Below are positions 55,426-63,255 of a stretch of 64,000 bases of DNA, one piece after another. This DNA comes from Bacillus sp. AFS055030 (GTDB lineage Bacteria; Bacillota; Bacilli; Bacillales; Bacillaceae_G). Positions within the stretch are counted from its first letter, which is position 1; every line of letters begins with the position of its first letter. The translations under genes were made by a program, and so were the position numbers. The DNA is taken from NCBI RefSeq assembly GCF_002574545.1, contig NZ_NUGT01000017.1, positions 7,571 through 71,570 of the forward strand, written 5' to 3'. A model generated the notes under the pieces. It searched no databases and had not been told where the DNA came from. It saw only the letters and a program-made list of their open reading frames with translations.

Positions 55426-55497
55426 TTCTTTGGCTCTAAAATGTAAGGCTTCTCAAATGAAAAGCCTCAATGACAAACTATCCAATAAATTATGCAA

Positions 55498-55620
55498 TTT
55501 CCCACATCTTTATAGAAAGTTTTCCACATAATAGCAGAGTATCCACAAAAATCTTACTTCCACTTAAATATAACTACAAATTGTCCACAGAAATTCATAT
55601 GGTTTAAAAAGTTTTCCACA
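55498..55620 (+). promoter_or_regulatory. Second DnaA-box-like cluster, all boxes in one orientation
   Basis: In 123 bp there are TTTTCCACA at 55520-55528 and 55612-55620 (both fit TTWTNCACA), and three single-mismatch boxes: TTTCCCACA 55498-55506, GTATCCACA 55539-55547 and TTGTCCACA 55581-55589. All point the same way, at intervals of 19-42 bp. Binding by DnaA is inferred; AT-rich context lowers significance. The 344-bp gap holds nothing else besides the trp terminator. Confidence 0.45.
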
Positions 55621-55724
55621 ATTGCAAAATACGTTCATTTTTCTCTTTAGGACATATGTCCTTCCCAAATAACCGTTCAATATCGTTTAATAATGAAGAT
55701 ATCAATATGTCAGGAGAGAAAACT

Positions 55725-56150
55725 ATGAAAGGAATTTTATTAGCAATTGTTGGTGGAGCACTTATTACCCTACAAGGTGTTGCAAATTCACAAATTAGCA
55801 GTGATATTGGTACTTGGCAAGCTGCTACAATTACGCAGTTTACAGGTTTTATTGTTGCTTTATTCGTACTACTTTTAATAAGGGATAAAAAATTTGTTGA
55901 TGTTAAAAATGTGAATCCAATTTATTTAACAAGTGGGGCATTTGGAGCATTTATTATTTTTTGTAACGTAACAGCGATTCATCTCAATGGAGTTACATTT
56001 TCAATATCAACTCTTTTAATTGCACAGTTAAGCTTTACTTTTATCAACGATAGTAGAGGTTGGTTTGGAGTAAAAAAACTAAATATGAGTCCGTCACAAT
56101 TTTTTGGAATTGGTATGATGATGATTGGTGTAATCGTGTTAGGATCTTAA
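55725..56150 (+). CDS. Half-size DMT transporter (YdcZ/DUF606 family), copy 1
   Basis: ATG 55725 lies 7 nt after AGGAGAG; a longer frame from 55656 has no ribosome site. The 141-aa protein has about five membrane helices: GILLAIVGGALITLQGVAN, FTGFIVALFVLLLI, PIYLTSGAFGAFIIFCNVTA, FSISTLLIAQLSFTFI, GIGMMMIGVIVLGS. DUF606 proteins are short members of the drug/metabolite transporter superfamily and are often paired. A second copy lies at 56918, with a Crp-type regulator between them. The substrate is unknown. Confidence 0.82.
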   Translation: MKGILLAIVGGALITLQGVANSQISSDIGTWQAATITQFTGFIVALFVLLLIRDKKFVDVKNVNPIYLTSGAFGAFIIFCNVTAIHLNGVTFSISTLLIAQLSFTFINDSRGWFGVKKLNMSPSQFFGIGMMMIGVIVLGS

Positions 56151-56176
56151 AAGTAATTGCTGGAGGTGAAGTTAAC

Positions 56177-56875
56177 TTGAAATTCCCGAACGATATTGAA
56201 CAAATTAATCAATTTTTAGCTGATCTCCGTATTGAAGGAGTTTTTAATGAGGAATTAAAAGCTCATATGACACTTCATCGATTCAAGCATGGAGAGCTTA
56301 TTTGTTCCCAAGGAGACTTATCACAAACTTTGTTTATTTTAGTTAAAGGGAAAGTCAAAGTTTATACAACTACAGCAGAGGGGAAAACATTAATTCTTTC
56401 ATTTAAAAAGCCGCTTGAACTAATTGGCGACATTGAATATGTAAGGGGAACAAGTTATATAAATACGGTTGAAGCAGTTTCTGAGGTTGAAATGATTGCT
56501 TTAGACTATCGATGTTTAAAAAAGTTTGGTCAAGACTATATACCATTTCTTCAGTTCTTATTAGAAATCATAACGGAAAAGTTTCATATTAAGTCGAATG
56601 CGATGAGTTTTAATTTAATGTATCCCGTAGAAGTTCGTCTAGCTAGTTATCTATTATCAATATCCTATGATGAAACGAATTCTTTACTAGAGGATCATTT
56701 AAAAACGATTAATCTCAAAGATGCAGCGAACTTAATCGGAACGAGTTATCGACATGTTAATCGAGTTATTCAGCAATTCTGTAAGGATGACTTAGTTGAG
56801 AGGATTAATGGGGGTATTCTTATTAAGGATCGAGCTCGTTTAAGTGTTCTTGCTAGTGATAATATATATGAATAA
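56177..56875 (+). CDS. Crp/Fnr family transcriptional regulator (YeiL-like)
   Basis: TTG 56177 lies 6 nt after GGAGGTGAA; the frame extends into copy 1 of the transporter but without a ribosome site. The 232-aa protein has a cyclic-nucleotide-binding-like beta roll (residues about 20-120: HGELICSQGDLSQTLFILVK, GKVKVYTTTAEGKTLIL), a dimer helix, and a C-terminal HTH (INLKDAANLIGTSYRHVNRV). No Fe-S cysteine cluster is evident. Its place between two YdcZ genes suggests it controls them. Confidence 0.85.
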   Translation: MKFPNDIEQINQFLADLRIEGVFNEELKAHMTLHRFKHGELICSQGDLSQTLFILVKGKVKVYTTTAEGKTLILSFKKPLELIGDIEYVRGTSYINTVEAVSEVEMIALDYRCLKKFGQDYIPFLQFLLEIITEKFHIKSNAMSFNLMYPVEVRLASYLLSISYDETNSLLEDHLKTINLKDAANLIGTSYRHVNRVIQQFCKDDLVERINGGILIKDRARLSVLASDNIYE

Positions 56876-56917
56876 TATTTTTAGGAATTATACAGTAATT
56901 TTTTGGAGGTGAGGCTG

Positions 56918-57400
56918 ATGCTTTATGGTTTACTATTATCTTTAATCTCAGGAGCACTCATTGGTTTGCAAAATATATTCAATAGTAAAGTTAATGAACG
57001 AACAGGAATATGGGTAACGACGACATTTGTATTAGGAATGGGTTTTTTAGCTTCTTTCTTAATGGGTCTACTTTTTGATGGTAAGCAGTTATTTATTTTG
57101 CATAATATGAAAAAATGGTATTGGATTAGCGGAATTGTTGGTGTAGGCGTTGTATTCTGTTTAACGAAAAGTACTAAAATTCTTGGTCCAACTTATGCTA
57201 TTTCGATTGTTCTAACTTCTCAATTAATGTCTGCATTATTATTTGATTCTAGAGGATGGTTAGGACTTGAGAGAGTGGGGTTTTCTTTTAAGCAACTAAT
57301 TGGTGTTTTGCTTATTATAAGTGGTATTTTAATTTTTAAATTGAGCGGAATGAGTTTTAAAGGGATAAAGCTAATAAAAAATCATTCTAGTAAAATATAA
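56918..57400 (+). CDS. Half-size DMT transporter (YdcZ/DUF606 family), copy 2
   Basis: ATG 56918 lies 5 nt after GGAGGTGAGG. The 160-aa protein has about five helices (LLLSLISGALIGLQNIFNSK, TTTFVLGMGFLASFLMGLLF, WISGIVGVGVVFCLTKSTKI, YAISIVLTSQLMSALLF, LIGVLLIISGILIF) and a short basic tail. It resembles copy 1 in layout, including the DSRGWLGLER versus DSRGWFGVKK loop, so the two likely form a heterodimer. Confidence 0.82.
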   Translation: MLYGLLLSLISGALIGLQNIFNSKVNERTGIWVTTTFVLGMGFLASFLMGLLFDGKQLFILHNMKKWYWISGIVGVGVVFCLTKSTKILGPTYAISIVLTSQLMSALLFDSRGWLGLERVGFSFKQLIGVLLIISGILIFKLSGMSFKGIKLIKNHSSKI

Positions 57401-57557
57401 ATTAAATTAGATACTTGTTTGATCATTTCAAAACTACTATCAAATGACTAGAAAGTAATTCCAACCTATGAAATACAAAATTTTGAAATGTGTAGTTGAA
57501 GGGCGTTTGGTTGTCTAATGTTAACCCAAATATTAAAAATAGTTAATAAAAATATAA

Positions 57558-57586
57558 TTGACTATGACTTGAAATAGCCTTATTAT
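57558..57586 (+). promoter_or_regulatory. SigA promoter of the iron permease operon
   Basis: TTGACT (57558-57563), a 17-bp spacer and TATTAT (57581-57586), just upstream of a Fur box. Confidence 0.75.
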
Positions 57587-57593
57587 CAAGAAG

Positions 57594-57608
57594 TGATAAT
57601 GATTATCA
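57594..57608 (+). promoter_or_regulatory. Fur box (perfect) upstream of the iron permease
   Basis: TGATAATGATTATCA is an exact 7-1-7 match to the Bacillus Fur consensus TGATAATnATTATCA, overlapping the expected transcription start. Confidence 0.88.
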
Positions 57609-57632
57609 TTTATATTAAGGGGAATATCAACG

Positions 57633-59129
57633 ATGAAGCAGGCTCTTATTAAAGTAACTTTAACAACTTTACTATTATTAGTTTTACCGTTTAAAACATT
57701 TGCACAAAGCCCTGAAGAGGATTTAACACATGCAAATTCGTTTGTAGAAAGTGCAATACAATCTGCACAAAAAGGAGATTTTAAATCTGCTGAGCAGGAA
57801 TATAAAAAATTCAATGATGAATGGCTTGATAAAGAGGATGGAATAAAAAATAAATCGATTGATGCATATGGCAAAATCGAGGAAGCTATGGGAATGGTTC
57901 AGTATAACCTAGCACAAAAAACAGTGAATCAAAATGCACTAGTTACTGCACTTAAAGATTTAGAAGAAGTAAATGAAAAGTTTATTTCTCATCAGTTTGC
58001 TAGCTCAAAATTAGATTCAAAAAGTACTGGTAGCGTTGAAGATTTAATTGAAATATTAAATAAGGCACTAGCAGATTTAAAAGATAATAATGTATCAGGG
58101 GCAACATCGGAAATCAATCAATTTAGAAAATCTTGGATCAATATTGAAGGTGTTGTATTGACGCAATCTCAAACAGTTTATACTGATGCTGAACGAGATA
58201 TGGTTACGTCTTATGCAATGCTTACTGCAAAAACACCGGATGTGAAAGCGGCTACAAGAACAATTACTAATATGCGGGATTATCTATTACCATTAGCTTC
58301 TAAAACTAGTTATACGATGATTGATGCTATAACGATCTTACTAAGAGAAGGTTTAGAGGCATTACTAGTAGTAGTTGCATTATTAGGATTTATTAAAAAG
58401 TCTGGACAAGAAAAGAAAAGTAAGTGGATCTGGTTCGGTGTTGGTGCTGGATTAGCTGTCAGTATCATACTAGGTGTTATCGTAAACATTTTATTCTCAG
58501 CAGGTGCTTTTGGAAGTAATAACTTCCTAATCGCAGGTTGGACTGGAGTATTTGCTGCTGTCATGCTCTTATATATGAGTTATTGGTTACATAGCAAATC
58601 CAATACAAGACAATGGCAACAATATATTAAGACTAAGAGTGATAAGGCATTAAATACTGGTAGTTTATTATCTTTATCAATTCTTGCATTTTTAGCAGTT
58701 TTTCGTGAAGGAACTGAAACTGTATTATTCTTTATTGGAATGGCGTCATCAATTAAACTATCGTCATTATTAATAGGAATTGGTTTAGGATTCGCAATTT
58801 TAGCAATACTAAGCTTCTTAATCTTAAAGGTTGGGCTAAAAATTCCAATGAGACCATTTTTCCTTATTTCAAGTATATTAATGTTCTATTTATGCTTTAA
58901 ATTTGCTGGCATGGGTATTCATGGTTTACAACTTTCTGGATTACTTCCAGCGACTCAGGCTCCTATTCCTACAATTGATTTCTTTGCAATTTATTCAACT
59001 TGGGAGAGCTTTGTACCCCAGATGATTTTGTTGCTAATAGCATGTATTACAGTTATTTATAATAGATTCTCTAGTAAAAACAATAAAAAAAATAGTGAAA
59101 ATTCAGGGGGAACAAAAAATGTTATCTAA
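57633..59129 (+). CDS. efeU: FTR1/EfeU family iron permease with duplicated ectodomain module
   Basis: FTR1-type permeases import iron through a seven-helix membrane domain. The 498-aa protein has a signal peptide (TTLLLLVLPFKTFA), an extracytoplasmic helical region (residues 25-225), then the permease with two REGxE iron motifs: REGLEALLVVVALLG (residues 238-252) and FREGTETVLFFIG. The ectodomain is two copies of one module: W64-E68-Y79-E83-M86 and W168-E172-Y183-E187-M190 share identical spacing. AAGGGG precedes the ATG. The following lipoprotein gene overlaps its end by 11 bp. No efeO or efeB is adjacent. Regulated by Fur. Confidence 0.9.
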   Translation: MKQALIKVTLTTLLLLVLPFKTFAQSPEEDLTHANSFVESAIQSAQKGDFKSAEQEYKKFNDEWLDKEDGIKNKSIDAYGKIEEAMGMVQYNLAQKTVNQNALVTALKDLEEVNEKFISHQFASSKLDSKSTGSVEDLIEILNKALADLKDNNVSGATSEINQFRKSWINIEGVVLTQSQTVYTDAERDMVTSYAMLTAKTPDVKAATRTITNMRDYLLPLASKTSYTMIDAITILLREGLEALLVVVALLGFIKKSGQEKKSKWIWFGVGAGLAVSIILGVIVNILFSAGAFGSNNFLIAGWTGVFAAVMLLYMSYWLHSKSNTRQWQQYIKTKSDKALNTGSLLSLSILAFLAVFREGTETVLFFIGMASSIKLSSLLIGIGLGFAILAILSFLILKVGLKIPMRPFFLISSILMFYLCFKFAGMGIHGLQLSGLLPATQAPIPTIDFFAIYSTWESFVPQMILLLIACITVIYNRFSSKNNKKNSENSGGTKNVI

Positions 59130-59493
59130 TAAAAAACTAGTCGCAGCAATGGCTTTAGGACTATCATTAACGTTATCTGCATGTGGATCGAAAACAGACG
59201 ATGCAATTAAAACTGGTTCTGATGATATGATCAAAACGATTTCGGAATTAAAAGCACAAATTTCAAATAATGATGAAGCAAAGGCAAAAGATAGCGGAGA
59301 AGCCCTTGAAAAATCATGGGAAAAATTCGAAGACTCAGTAAAAGATAAAGACAAATCACTTTATGAAAAAGTTGAAACGCCACTTCATATTATTGAAGCA
59401 GGAGTAAAGGTATCTCCATTGAATGCAGATACACTTAACCAAGCTGGTGACGAATTAGAAAGTGTATTAAAAGAAGTTAAAGATTTAAAATAG
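59119..59493 (+). CDS. Lipoprotein resembling the iron permease ectodomain module
   Basis: ATG 59119 follows CAGGGGGAAC; an in-frame upstream start at 59095 is not supported. The 124-aa product has a lipoprotein signal with lipobox LSAC (Cys22) and then a helical domain in which W67, E71, Y82 and E86 keep exactly the W-x3-E-x10-Y-x3-E spacing found twice in the preceding permease. It would therefore be a free, membrane-tethered third copy of that module. A role as an iron-handling partner of the permease is inferred from this and from shared Fur control. Confidence 0.75.
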   Translation: MLSNKKLVAAMALGLSLTLSACGSKTDDAIKTGSDDMIKTISELKAQISNNDEAKAKDSGEALEKSWEKFEDSVKDKDKSLYEKVETPLHIIEAGVKVSPLNADTLNQAGDELESVLKEVKDLK

Positions 59494-59506
59494 AATTAAT
59501 TAATAG

Positions 59507-59541
59507 AGCCTACATAGAATTTTCTTTGTGGGTTTTTTTTT
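59507..59541 (+). terminator. Terminator after the iron permease operon
   Basis: AGCCTACA (59507-59514) pairs with TGTGGGTT (59527-59534) with two G-U pairs, followed by T8. Confidence 0.7.
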
Positions 59542-59639
59542 TCTTTTTTTTTGCTCAATTTTTGGGAATTTTTTCTTAGGTAAACCTTTTCATAAAAGCA
59601 GGTAGACAATTAACTATCATTGCCTTAAGATAAAGATAT

Positions 59640-59654
59640 TGATAAGGATTATCA
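59640..59654 (+). promoter_or_regulatory. Fur box upstream of feoAB
   Basis: TGATAAGGATTATCA has one mismatch to the Fur consensus, 48 bp before feoA. Confidence 0.75.
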
Positions 59655-59701
59655 TTATTAATTGTTTGTGAATAATAAGTTTTGATCCGGGGGAATCGCT
59701 T

Positions 59702-59932
59702 ATGTTACTTTCAGAATTAAAAAAAGGCGAAAAAGCAAAAATAACGGACTTGTCATCACTAGGTGAGGCAGTGAAGAGACGCCTTTTAGATTTAGGGATA
59801 AGTGAAGGGGCTATGGTCTGCCTACAATGTACAATGCCGTTTAAAGGACCATGTATGATTGAAAATTGCGGACAATCACTTGGCATTCGATTTCATGATG
59901 CATCTGGGATAAAGGTAGAAAAAATATGTTAA
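59702..59932 (+). CDS. feoA: Ferrous iron transport protein A
   Basis: FeoA is a small SH3-like cytoplasmic partner of FeoB. The 76-aa protein has the family segments LSELKKGEKAKITDL, VKRRLLDLGISEGAMV and SLGIRFHDASGIKVEKI. GGGGG precedes the ATG. It overlaps feoB by 7 bp. Confidence 0.93.
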   Translation: MLLSELKKGEKAKITDLSSLGEAVKRRLLDLGISEGAMVCLQCTMPFKGPCMIENCGQSLGIRFHDASGIKVEKIC

Positions 59933-61926
59933 ATATAGCGCTTATTGGAAATCCAAATACAGGAAAGACTTCTCTATTTAATAATTTAACAGGTACTTAC
60001 CAATATGTAGGTAATTGGAGTGGGGTTACCGTTGAAAAAAAGGTAGGGACTATAAAAAATAAACTTGGAAATCTAATCGATTTACCAGGTATCTATTCTC
60101 TGAGCCCTCTTTCAAAAGATGAGGCTGTTGTTTCACATTTTTTTGTTAATGAAACATTTGATGGGATGATTAACATTGTTGACGCTGCTCAACTAGAGAG
60201 AAATTTAATGCTCACTCTTCAACTTCTAGAGTTCAATAAATCAATGATAATTGGTCTTAATATGGTTGATGTTGCTAAAAGAAGAGGAATATCGGTTGAT
60301 CCTTCTAGTATCTCAAAGATATTAAAAGTACCAGTTATTCCAATTGATGCTAGATCGGGTAAGGGAACAAACGAAGTAAATGAATTACTAGAGACAATTC
60401 CTCAATCTGAAGTTGAGTTTCAAATTGATTATGGAAAAGTTATTGAAGACGGTATTACAAATATTATGACACGATTGCCCTCAACTTTATCTATTCCTAA
60501 AAGATGGACTGCAATACAAATCTTAGAAGGTAATAAAGAGGTAATCGAATTTATAGCTTCATCCTACGATTTTAGTAAAATTGACGAAGTAATTAAAATA
60601 ACAGCAGAGCAATTAAATAGTGAACTAGGTGTATCACCTTCAAAATGGATTTATTCTGTAAGAAAAGAAGTAATTTCAAATTTAATTGGTAGATCGGTAG
60701 AGAAAGAATCTAGTGAAGCAGTTACATTAACTGATCGAATTGATCGATTTGTAACACACCCAATTTTGGGTATTCCGATTTTCCTAGTGACAATGTTTTT
60801 AATGTTTAAGCTTACTTTTGATTGGTTAGGGTTACCATTATCTGACGCATTAGATGGGTTTTTATCAGGATCTGTAACAGACTGGTTAACAAACGGATTA
60901 AATGCAATACATGCATCTGATTTTATTAAAGCAGTTATTCTTGATGGTATTGTTGCCGGTGTTGGTGGGGTTTTAGTCTTTGTTCCACAAATTTTTATTT
61001 TGTTTTTATTAATATCATTTCTTGAAGACTTTGGATATATGTCTCGAGCGGCTTTAGTAATGGATCGTTCAATGGAAATGGTAGGTCTAACCGGTAAGGC
61101 ATTTATTCCAATGATTATAGGATTTGGTTGTAATGTACCTGGGGTTATGGCTGCTAGAACAATTGAACAGCCTAGAGAGAGACTACTCACAATTTTGTTA
61201 ACACCATTAATGTCTTGTTCGGCGCGTTTACCAGTATACGCACTATTCGTTGGAGCGTTTTTTGCGAAAAATCAAGCAATAGTAGTTTTTTCACTGTATA
61301 TACTCGGTATAGTAGTTGCATTAATATTAGCTAAGGTTTTTTCATCTACAATATTAAAGAGTGAGTTTTCATTATTTGTTGTAGAACTCCCACCATACCG
61401 TATGCCACAAGGTAAAGCTTTGTTTAGAAGCACATGGGACAAAGGGAAAGGCTTTATTCGAAAAGCTGGTACGTTTATTTTTGGTGGTTCTGTAGCTATA
61501 TGGTTATTATCTTATATGGGCCCAAGTGGTTTCGGTGTTTCTATGGATGATAGCTTTTTAGCAATGATTGGGGGGGTACTTACACCAATCCTTTCACCTT
61601 TAGGATTTGGTACATGGCAAGCAGGTGCTTCTTTATTAACAGGATTTTTAGCTAAAGAGGTTGTAGTATCTGCTATGAATATTATCTATCACGTGCCAAA
61701 TGCACATTCTTTACAAGGGATACTGTCAACACAGTTTTCTGCACTTTCCGCATTTAGCTTTATGGTTTTTGTCTTATTGTATGTGCCATGTCTAGCAACT
61801 GTTGCGACAATTCGTAAAGAGACAGGTTCAGCTAAATGGACATATTTCTCAGTTGGTTATGCATTAGTTATTGCATATATATTAGCGTTAATTATTTATC
61901 AAGTTGGAAGTCTATTAGGCTACTAA
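59926..61926 (+). CDS. feoB: Ferrous iron transporter FeoB
   Basis: FeoB imports Fe(II). The 666-aa protein has an N-terminal G domain with G1 GNPNTGKTS (residues 8-16), switch I NWSGVTVEKK, G3 DLPGIYSL and G4 LNMVD, followed by the helical domain. The membrane domain has two Gate motifs (SFLEDFGYMSRAALVMDR, GFGCNVPGVMAARTIE and the second region PLMSCSARLPVYALFVGAFF). The start overlaps feoA. Downstream is a short Cys-rich membrane gene. Confidence 0.97.
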   Translation: MLNIALIGNPNTGKTSLFNNLTGTYQYVGNWSGVTVEKKVGTIKNKLGNLIDLPGIYSLSPLSKDEAVVSHFFVNETFDGMINIVDAAQLERNLMLTLQLLEFNKSMIIGLNMVDVAKRRGISVDPSSISKILKVPVIPIDARSGKGTNEVNELLETIPQSEVEFQIDYGKVIEDGITNIMTRLPSTLSIPKRWTAIQILEGNKEVIEFIASSYDFSKIDEVIKITAEQLNSELGVSPSKWIYSVRKEVISNLIGRSVEKESSEAVTLTDRIDRFVTHPILGIPIFLVTMFLMFKLTFDWLGLPLSDALDGFLSGSVTDWLTNGLNAIHASDFIKAVILDGIVAGVGGVLVFVPQIFILFLLISFLEDFGYMSRAALVMDRSMEMVGLTGKAFIPMIIGFGCNVPGVMAARTIEQPRERLLTILLTPLMSCSARLPVYALFVGAFFAKNQAIVVFSLYILGIVVALILAKVFSSTILKSEFSLFVVELPPYRMPQGKALFRSTWDKGKGFIRKAGTFIFGGSVAIWLLSYMGPSGFGVSMDDSFLAMIGGVLTPILSPLGFGTWQAGASLLTGFLAKEVVVSAMNIIYHVPNAHSLQGILSTQFSALSAFSFMVFVLLYVPCLATVATIRKETGSAKWTYFSVGYALVIAYILALIIYQVGSLLGY

Positions 61927-61944
61927 AGAAAGGAGTATCTACTT

Positions 61945-62097
61945 ATGATTGTCAATATTATAATAGGAGCTCTTATTTTTGGATACGCAGGGTGGACACT
62001 TTTACGATATATAAAGAAAACAAAAAAAGGTAAATGTGGTTCGTGCTCAATCGCAAAAACTTGTAGTTCAAATTGTGATACAAATTATTCAAAATAG
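61945..62097 (+). CDS. FeoB-associated Cys-rich membrane protein
   Basis: This 50-aa ORF (ATG 61945, TAG 62095-62097) follows AAAGGAG and starts 18 bp after feoB. It has one helix (VNIIIGALIFGYAGWTLL), a basic segment (RYIKKTKKGK) and a Cys cluster CGSC...C...C. It is the layout of the short FeoB-associated Cys-rich proteins found at the end of Firmicute feo operons. A role in Feo function is inferred; the cysteines could bind metal. Confidence 0.8.
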   Translation: MIVNIIIGALIFGYAGWTLLRYIKKTKKGKCGSCSIAKTCSSNCDTNYSK

Positions 62098-62210
62098 AAA
62101 TATAGCGATAAGTCAAAAGATTAAATTTAAAGTAATCAATCTAAATACTTGAATATAATAGTTGGATTCATTAAGATGATAAAGTAATCAACTTAAAATA
62201 ATTGAATAGT

Positions 62211-62306
62211 ACTAGGGGTGCCGTAAATGTTCGGCTGAGATTAAGACACTAAGTCTTTGACCCTTTAACCTGATCTGGATAATGCCAGCGTAGGAAAGTG
62301 AACGGT
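62211..62306 (+). promoter_or_regulatory. TPP riboswitch (THI element)
   Basis: The conserved core is complete: GGGGTGC, GGCTGAGA, GACCCTTTAACCTGATCTGG, ATAATGCCAGCGTAGGAA. The terminator downstream (62345-62376) completes an off switch. It controls thiD and the transporter gene. Confidence 0.95.
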
Positions 62307-62344
62307 AGAATACATTTTTTGTATTCATAACATTGATTTGTTCG

Positions 62345-62378
62345 AGCACAAGTCCTTATGGGATTTGTGCTTTTTTGT
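62345..62378 (+). terminator. Expression-platform terminator of the TPP riboswitch
   Basis: AGCACAAGTCC (62345-62355) pairs with GGGATTTGTGCT (62360-62371) with one G-U pair, then T5. Confidence 0.85.
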
Positions 62379-62448
62379 ATTTAAAATCAAGTTTCATCTT
62401 CTATCTGTAAGATCAAAGAGTTCTATTCATGAAATAGGGGGAAGAAAA

Positions 62449-63255
62449 TTGAAGAAAGTATTAACGATAGCAGGCTCTGATTCAAGTGGTGGTGCAGGTA
62501 TTCAAGCGGATTTAAAGACTTTTTCGGCTCATCGAGTATTTGGAATGAGTGTTATTACGGCAGTAACAGCTCAAAATACGCAAGGAGTGTTTGCAGTACA
62601 AGACATGACACCAGAGATTATTGCTAGTCAGTTAGATGCAATTTTTACTGATATTGAAGTAGATGCCGTAAAAATTGGAATGGTATCACAAATAGAGACG
62701 ATTAAAGTGATTACTGAGAAACTAAGACAATATAAACCAAAGCAAATCGTAGTTGATCCAGTCATGGTTTCAAAAAGTGGATTTGACTTATTAAGTTTGG
62801 ATGCAAAGGAAGCTTTAATTCAAGAATTGATTCCACTAGCAACGGTTATTACGCCAAATCTACCTGAAGCAGAAGTTATTACTGGAAGAAAAGTTACAAC
62901 GATTGAAGAGATGAAAGAAGCCGCTATTCAAATTCACGCATTAGGTGCTAAGAACGTCCTTGTAAAGGGTGGTCATCTAGAAGGTGAAGCTACGGATATT
63001 TGTTTTAATGGTGAGGAATTTACAAGTTTTAATAGCGTTAGAATTAATACAACTAATACCCATGGTACAGGTTGTACTTTATCTTCAGCGATTACATCTA
63101 ATCTAGCAAATGAACTTGAATTAAATGAGGCCATTAGAGCGGCAAAAAACTATATTACATTAGCAATTAAAAATTCCTTTTCAATCGGAAAAGGGGTAGG
63201 TCCTGTACATCATTTCTACTCACTGTATGAAAAGGCAGGCGTTCAACATGTCTAA
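62449..63255 (+). CDS. thiD: Hydroxymethylpyrimidine (phosphate) kinase
   Basis: ThiD phosphorylates HMP and HMP-P in thiamine synthesis or salvage. TTG 62449 lies 6 nt after AGGGGGAAG; the frame is open upstream through the riboswitch terminator and is not used there. The 268-aa ribokinase-like enzyme has TIAGSDSSGGAGIQADLKTF, VDPVMVSKSG, TPNLPEAEVITG, VLVKGGHLEG and the ATP/catalytic motif NTHGTGCTLSSAI. The next gene starts within its last codons (8-bp overlap), so the pair is one unit under the TPP riboswitch. Confidence 0.95.
   Translation: MKKVLTIAGSDSSGGAGIQADLKTFSAHRVFGMSVITAVTAQNTQGVFAVQDMTPEIIASQLDAIFTDIEVDAVKIGMVSQIETIKVITEKLRQYKPKQIVVDPVMVSKSGFDLLSLDAKEALIQELIPLATVITPNLPEAEVITGRKVTTIEEMKEAAIQIHALGAKNVLVKGGHLEGEATDICFNGEEFTSFNSVRINTTNTHGTGCTLSSAITSNLANELELNEAIRAAKNYITLAIKNSFSIGKGVGPVHHFYSLYEKAGVQHV

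Noticed and set aside
57533-57874. Reverse-strand 113-codon ORF
   Set aside because: It spans the Fur-controlled promoter and the start of the iron permease on the other strand.
61836-62033. 65-codon ORF at the end of feoB
   Set aside because: It is a shadow of feoB and of the Cys-rich gene at 61945, which has the proper ribosome site.
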